A stretch of DNA of 64,000 nucleotides from Strix aluco (taxonomy: Eukaryota > Chordata > Aves > Strigiformes > Strigidae), in contig NC_133942.1 in assembly GCF_031877795.1 (NCBI RefSeq), positions 3,658,001 through 3,722,000 on the forward strand, read 5' to 3'. The position numbers were made by a program, and so were the translations under genes. Below the pieces are notes generated by a model. It ran no database searches, had not been told where the DNA came from, and saw nothing but the letters and a program-made list of their open reading frames with translations. Positions 60,428-64,000 of this stretch are shown here, one piece after another (position 1 is the stretch's first letter; every line of letters starts with the position of its first letter).

Positions 60428-63400
60428 GTGGCTCAGAAGGAAAGACGTGGAAACTGAAATTCTTGAGATTACAGCTGAGATCATAAAGGCAAAAGAGCTA
60501 CAGACTGAGAAAACTGAGAATTAAGCTTATTTGATGCAGCATTGTCTAAGATCTGTGATGCTAGGGTATTTTTCCATTGCAATTCCACTTTGTTTACTAA
60601 AACTGTCAAGTTTCTAGGTCTACACTGACAGTTTAACCAGGGATTTTTCCACATACACAAAAATGTATTTTGTGTTTATTGAACAGCCTTGCTTTCCAGG
60701 GAATAATGTTTTAGTCCAATGCCTTATTTTATTGAAGCTTAAGCACCCTGGTGTCTTGGGATGATTTAGATGTTGGTCTTGGTGAAGGTCTGAGGAGGAT
60801 GCTAGGTTTTGGAGTGTTGGGCAGTGAGCGAGGTGCAGGAATACAAATGAGAGTGAACAAGGTCAACAGGAGGAGGTGGGGTGCAGTGATGAGGCTGAGG
60901 ATGAATAGATGTGATGGGGACAGGGGGAGTAAGCTGGGGGTAGCAGAAGAGTGGATGGATGGATGGATAGATGGGATGGATGGATGGATGGATGGATGGG
61001 TGGGTGGGTGGGTGGGTGGAAGAAGCTTTGTGTCAAAGGGTGTCTTGTGGTCATGGCCTTTAGGCTGAAGGCCAAGCAGACTCCCTCAGTGGCTTTGGCT
61101 CCTTAGGCTGACATCTTAAAATAGGCAACTGTAACCAAAGAAATAAGAACATCTTTGCTGTGCTTGGGTATGACATTGTAAGAGTGTATAGGAGTTAATT
61201 AGGATAAAGTGTCTATGTTAGGGCCAGACTTGATACATGTTCTGTCACTAAAGCTTGAACACACTGGTTTTAGGGTATCAGTTGGGTTCTAGATTTTTCT
61301 TCTTCAAATTAATAATCCTGAGTTTCTGTTGTAGTGGGTTTTTATCTATAAATTGAACATGCTAATGGAATAATGCCTATTTTTTAAAGAGAGCCTGGGG
61401 AGGAGTGTAGTTTAGTTATCACGATGGCAGCAAAAGAAATTCTGTTTGCCACTTTTCCTCATCCTGGTAAAATTTTGTGTAGCAGCATTGTAAGCTGTAT
61501 GGTTGAAATAAACCAAGTCAAAAATAATCCTCCAAGCATCTGGATCTTGACTGTAGCATGGCCCAGCAGTTGTACTGGTGGGAGGTGGGGAAGGGGAGCA
61601 CGGAGTTGCAGAGATGAAGGTGTTCAGACCAGCTGCTACACGTGGGAGCATCTACACTGAAGGATGCAGGTTGCTGGCATCTATCCCAGTGAGGCAGTAA
61701 GTGAAAGCTAATGTGAAGTTAAAGGTTAACTTTAAGTAGTAATTTGCTGCTTGTTTTTTTTTTTTTTTTTAAATAGCAGAAGCATCCTGCTAATATCTAA
61801 CTGCCTGCAGTCCTTTGGCTGCAGAAGTATCAGCTGCCCATGCAGCCCTGCCTAAAGTAGAAAAATTAAAGCTTGCAAAAGGCTGGATTTGGGAAGGACT
61901 GGGGCTTTGGGCAGTGGGGGATCTTTGGTTTGAATATGTAAAGGACAAGCGTTCTTTAAAACATTTACATTCCAAAAATACCATTTTTGTTCCCCTCTAA
62001 CTGTTTCACTTTGAGTCCTTAGTAATTTATTTTTTTTAATTTAGAGATCGTTAGGCTTATGAATTTTTTTCACTTTCATAGCCCTGATCCCACGGCTTAG
62101 GGTGGGTGCAGCCCCATGTTTTTATCTGAAGCTACATAATGATCATATCAAGGCAGACTCTTGTAGTCTGGGGGTGTCTCTCAAATAAACATGAACTTTA
62201 TCAACATCTCCGTAACAGCAAAGAAACTCTAAACCCAATGTAAAGTTTCTTTGCTTGTGCTGAAGCCAGTTCCCTTTCCCCTTGCACATTGTGAGTAAGT
62301 GAAAGCGAAGAGTTTTGTGTCCCGAGTTAATCTTTCTGTGGTGCATTGGTGGGGATTGTGCCCTTGCTGCTCTCAGGCTTTATCTGAGCAAGAAAATTGG
62401 CCACAGGAATTTTGCAGTGATGCTTGCATGTGAGAAGATGGGAGCTTGCTCTGACTCTCTGTTTCGGGTTGCTTTGCACTGCTGGTGGTTAGAAGAAAAC
62501 ATGCTCGTGAATGGATCAAATCTGACGCCGAGCTGTGGAGTCAATCCTGTCAGTGAAACAGAAAGGTTAATGGTGCTGCCTCTACACAGGCACTTCCCAG
62601 AGCAAAACTGTGTGTTAACTATAAATTTCCTGATTTGCAAACACCTCTGTGGCCACAGGGTTGGGTTTAATAGACAAACTTTTTTTGGAGCGGTATGTTT
62701 TTTCAACCTTCACTCTACTTCAGCGAGTATTTAATTTTTTTTTCCCCTTCTGAAGAAGCTAATAAGTAAAAATGGGAATAAAATCAAGTATTCTGAAGTG
62801 GCTGAGCTTCTGACCATTTGTGTGTGTGTGAATGTGACTTCTGGAAGAAGAGCCCAAATGCAATGTGGCAGGCAAACTGGAATTAAAGAAAACTTGTAAT
62901 AAATAACTCTTGATTAAAGTGTAGGTTATGGGAGTATATGAAAAACACAGACATTACACAACTCAAAATCATATCCTGGTAACATGCTTTAGAAATAACT
63001 GACTAATGAATGTCTCAAACTGCTGCCAGACTTCTTTGAAAAGTCATGGAAAACTAGGAGAGAGATAAAAATGTGACATCTGGAACCAAGTTACAATTTC
63101 TCATACAGAGCAGAGGAGTTGCAAAAGAAAAAGCCGCTCCGTCTCCAAGATCAAGCCTTCGGTGGGGGAGACCACACGCGGCTGCCTGTTTGCTCCTGAC
63201 AAATGCAGCAGCTCTCGGCATAACGTGGACGAGCAGCCCCTCCTGTAATACCCCTGGGCACGATTTCTGGCCTTGCATCTTCAGCAGGTGTTAAGAAAAG
63301 GATGAGCGTGAGCATAAAGATGCCAGTTATATTTTTTTCCCGCCACTGAACCTTTTTTAGCTCTACTATATTCCGTGTTTGATTCAGTGGAAAAATACAA

Positions 63401-63479
63401 CCTGCCATTTTATCACCCAGTCGCTCAGTCCTGTATTGTCTTTTTGCAGTTCCTCGTGGTCAGCCCTTATCTGTAACAT
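60428..63479 (+). other. ZNF592: ZNF592 intron between the second LTR and the terminal relic
   Basis: Apart from the GGAT/GGGT repeat and poly-T (about 61,754-61,771), I see no exon or named repeat. Confidence 0.55.
60953..61019. repeat. (GGAT)n-(GGGT)n microsatellite
   Basis: A GGAT array passes into a GGGT array. The five G-triplets at 60998-61016 with single-T loops form a strong G-quadruplex pattern on the + strand. Confidence 0.95.
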
Positions 63480-63800
63480 GCTGAGTTACTGGGTTACGAT
63501 CATCAATCTTTGCCATTTCACTGCTTGTTTCCCTTTCCCAGATACTATTTTGAAGAGCCCAAATCCCAGCAGACCTTCTTCTGTCAAAGAACCAACTGTT
63601 TATTCCTTTCTATCCAAGCAAAAACCTTCCTCTCTTATGCTGTGTTTCCTTAAAATCCTTTAGTGAAGGGTGTTGCAAAACCATTTTGGAAATCCAGGTA
63701 GCCTGACCCATCTGCAGGTCAGATCTTCCTTATCTACACGGTGGTTGACTCCTCCGGAGAGCTCGGATGGGTTCATGAAGCAGGAAAAGAGTTGCCTTTT
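63480..63800 (-). mobile_element. Old CR1/L3-like LINE relic, antisense
   Basis: TCAATCTTTGCCATTTCACT, GCTTGTTTCCCTTTCCCAGA, TTTAGTGAAGGGTGTTGCAA and CATTTTGGAAATCCAGGTAG match in order the reversed 3' half of ancient amniote L3/CR1 elements. The copy is diverged but several blocks are strong. Confidence 0.55.
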
Positions 63801-64000
63801 CCCAAGTCCAGAAGTAATGCTGGTTAAAGATGACAGTTTTCCTTATTCTTACTAATTTATCTTTGTGACTCACTGCTCTTCGTTTTGTCTGTTTACTCCC
63901 TGACTTCTTGACTCTTCCCACAAGACAATCTGAACTCAGAGACTTGGGCTGTGTTTTTGTCCCCTCCCTGCAGAGCGTGGTGGGAATCCTTCCAGCTTCT

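Noticed and set aside
63974-64000. Possible next ZNF592 exon at the window edge (after CCCTCCCTGCAG)
   Set aside because: The acceptor looks good, but the nine in-frame residues do not resemble the cysteine-containing stretch expected after residue 772 of ZNF592.

Overview
The window is nuclear DNA from a bird. Coding exons are separated by long introns. The interspersed repeats are mainly CR1 LINEs and avian-type ERV LTRs, and there is a strong CpG-island promoter. No bacterial, CRISPR, tRNA or rRNA features were seen. The long-LTR family suggests a neoavian bird more than a galliform, but that rests on remembered repeat families and is only a leaning.

Region 1 (1-22,220, + strand) is the 3' half of a MALT1-like paracaspase gene. 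Seven exons splice in frame (5039-5216, 8891-8965, 9571-9698, 9947-10078, 10201-10352, 18095-18220, 19922-20284). They encode the last 383 residues: the catalytic half of the caspase-like domain with both His and Cys present, the Ig3-like domain, and an acidic C-terminal tail that carries a TRAF6-type motif. The sequence is clearly diverged from MALT1 itself, so this is most likely one of the extra vertebrate paracaspases (PCASP2/PCASP3 class) that mammals lack. The introns hold several CR1 copies, including a locally duplicated CR1 fragment.

Region 2 (about 22,220-41,080) is a gene-poor interval with no convincing exon. It holds CR1 fragments, a 15-copy minisatellite of 52 bp, a four-copy repeat of about 146 bp with dimeric organisation, and a 9-copy minisatellite of 18 bp.

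Region 3 (about 41,080-64,000, + strand) is the 5' part of ZNF592. A CpG island of about 1.2 kb holds the promoter and a probable non-coding first exon ending at 41,460. An intron of about 4.15 kb follows. The large first coding exon (45,613-47,936; start codon 45,621) encodes 772 residues, including the conserved N-terminus and the first C2H2 fingers. An intron of at least 16 kb then runs off the window. It contains a CR1 of about 4 kb with endonuclease and reverse-transcriptase remnants, a solo LTR nested inside that CR1, a second related solo LTR, a GGAT/GGGT repeat with G-quadruplex potential, and older CR1/L3-like relics.

The two genes lie on the same strand. Nothing in the sequence shows that they act together; MALT1-type paracaspases work in NF-kB signalling, while ZNF592 is a nuclear chromatin-associated zinc-finger protein.
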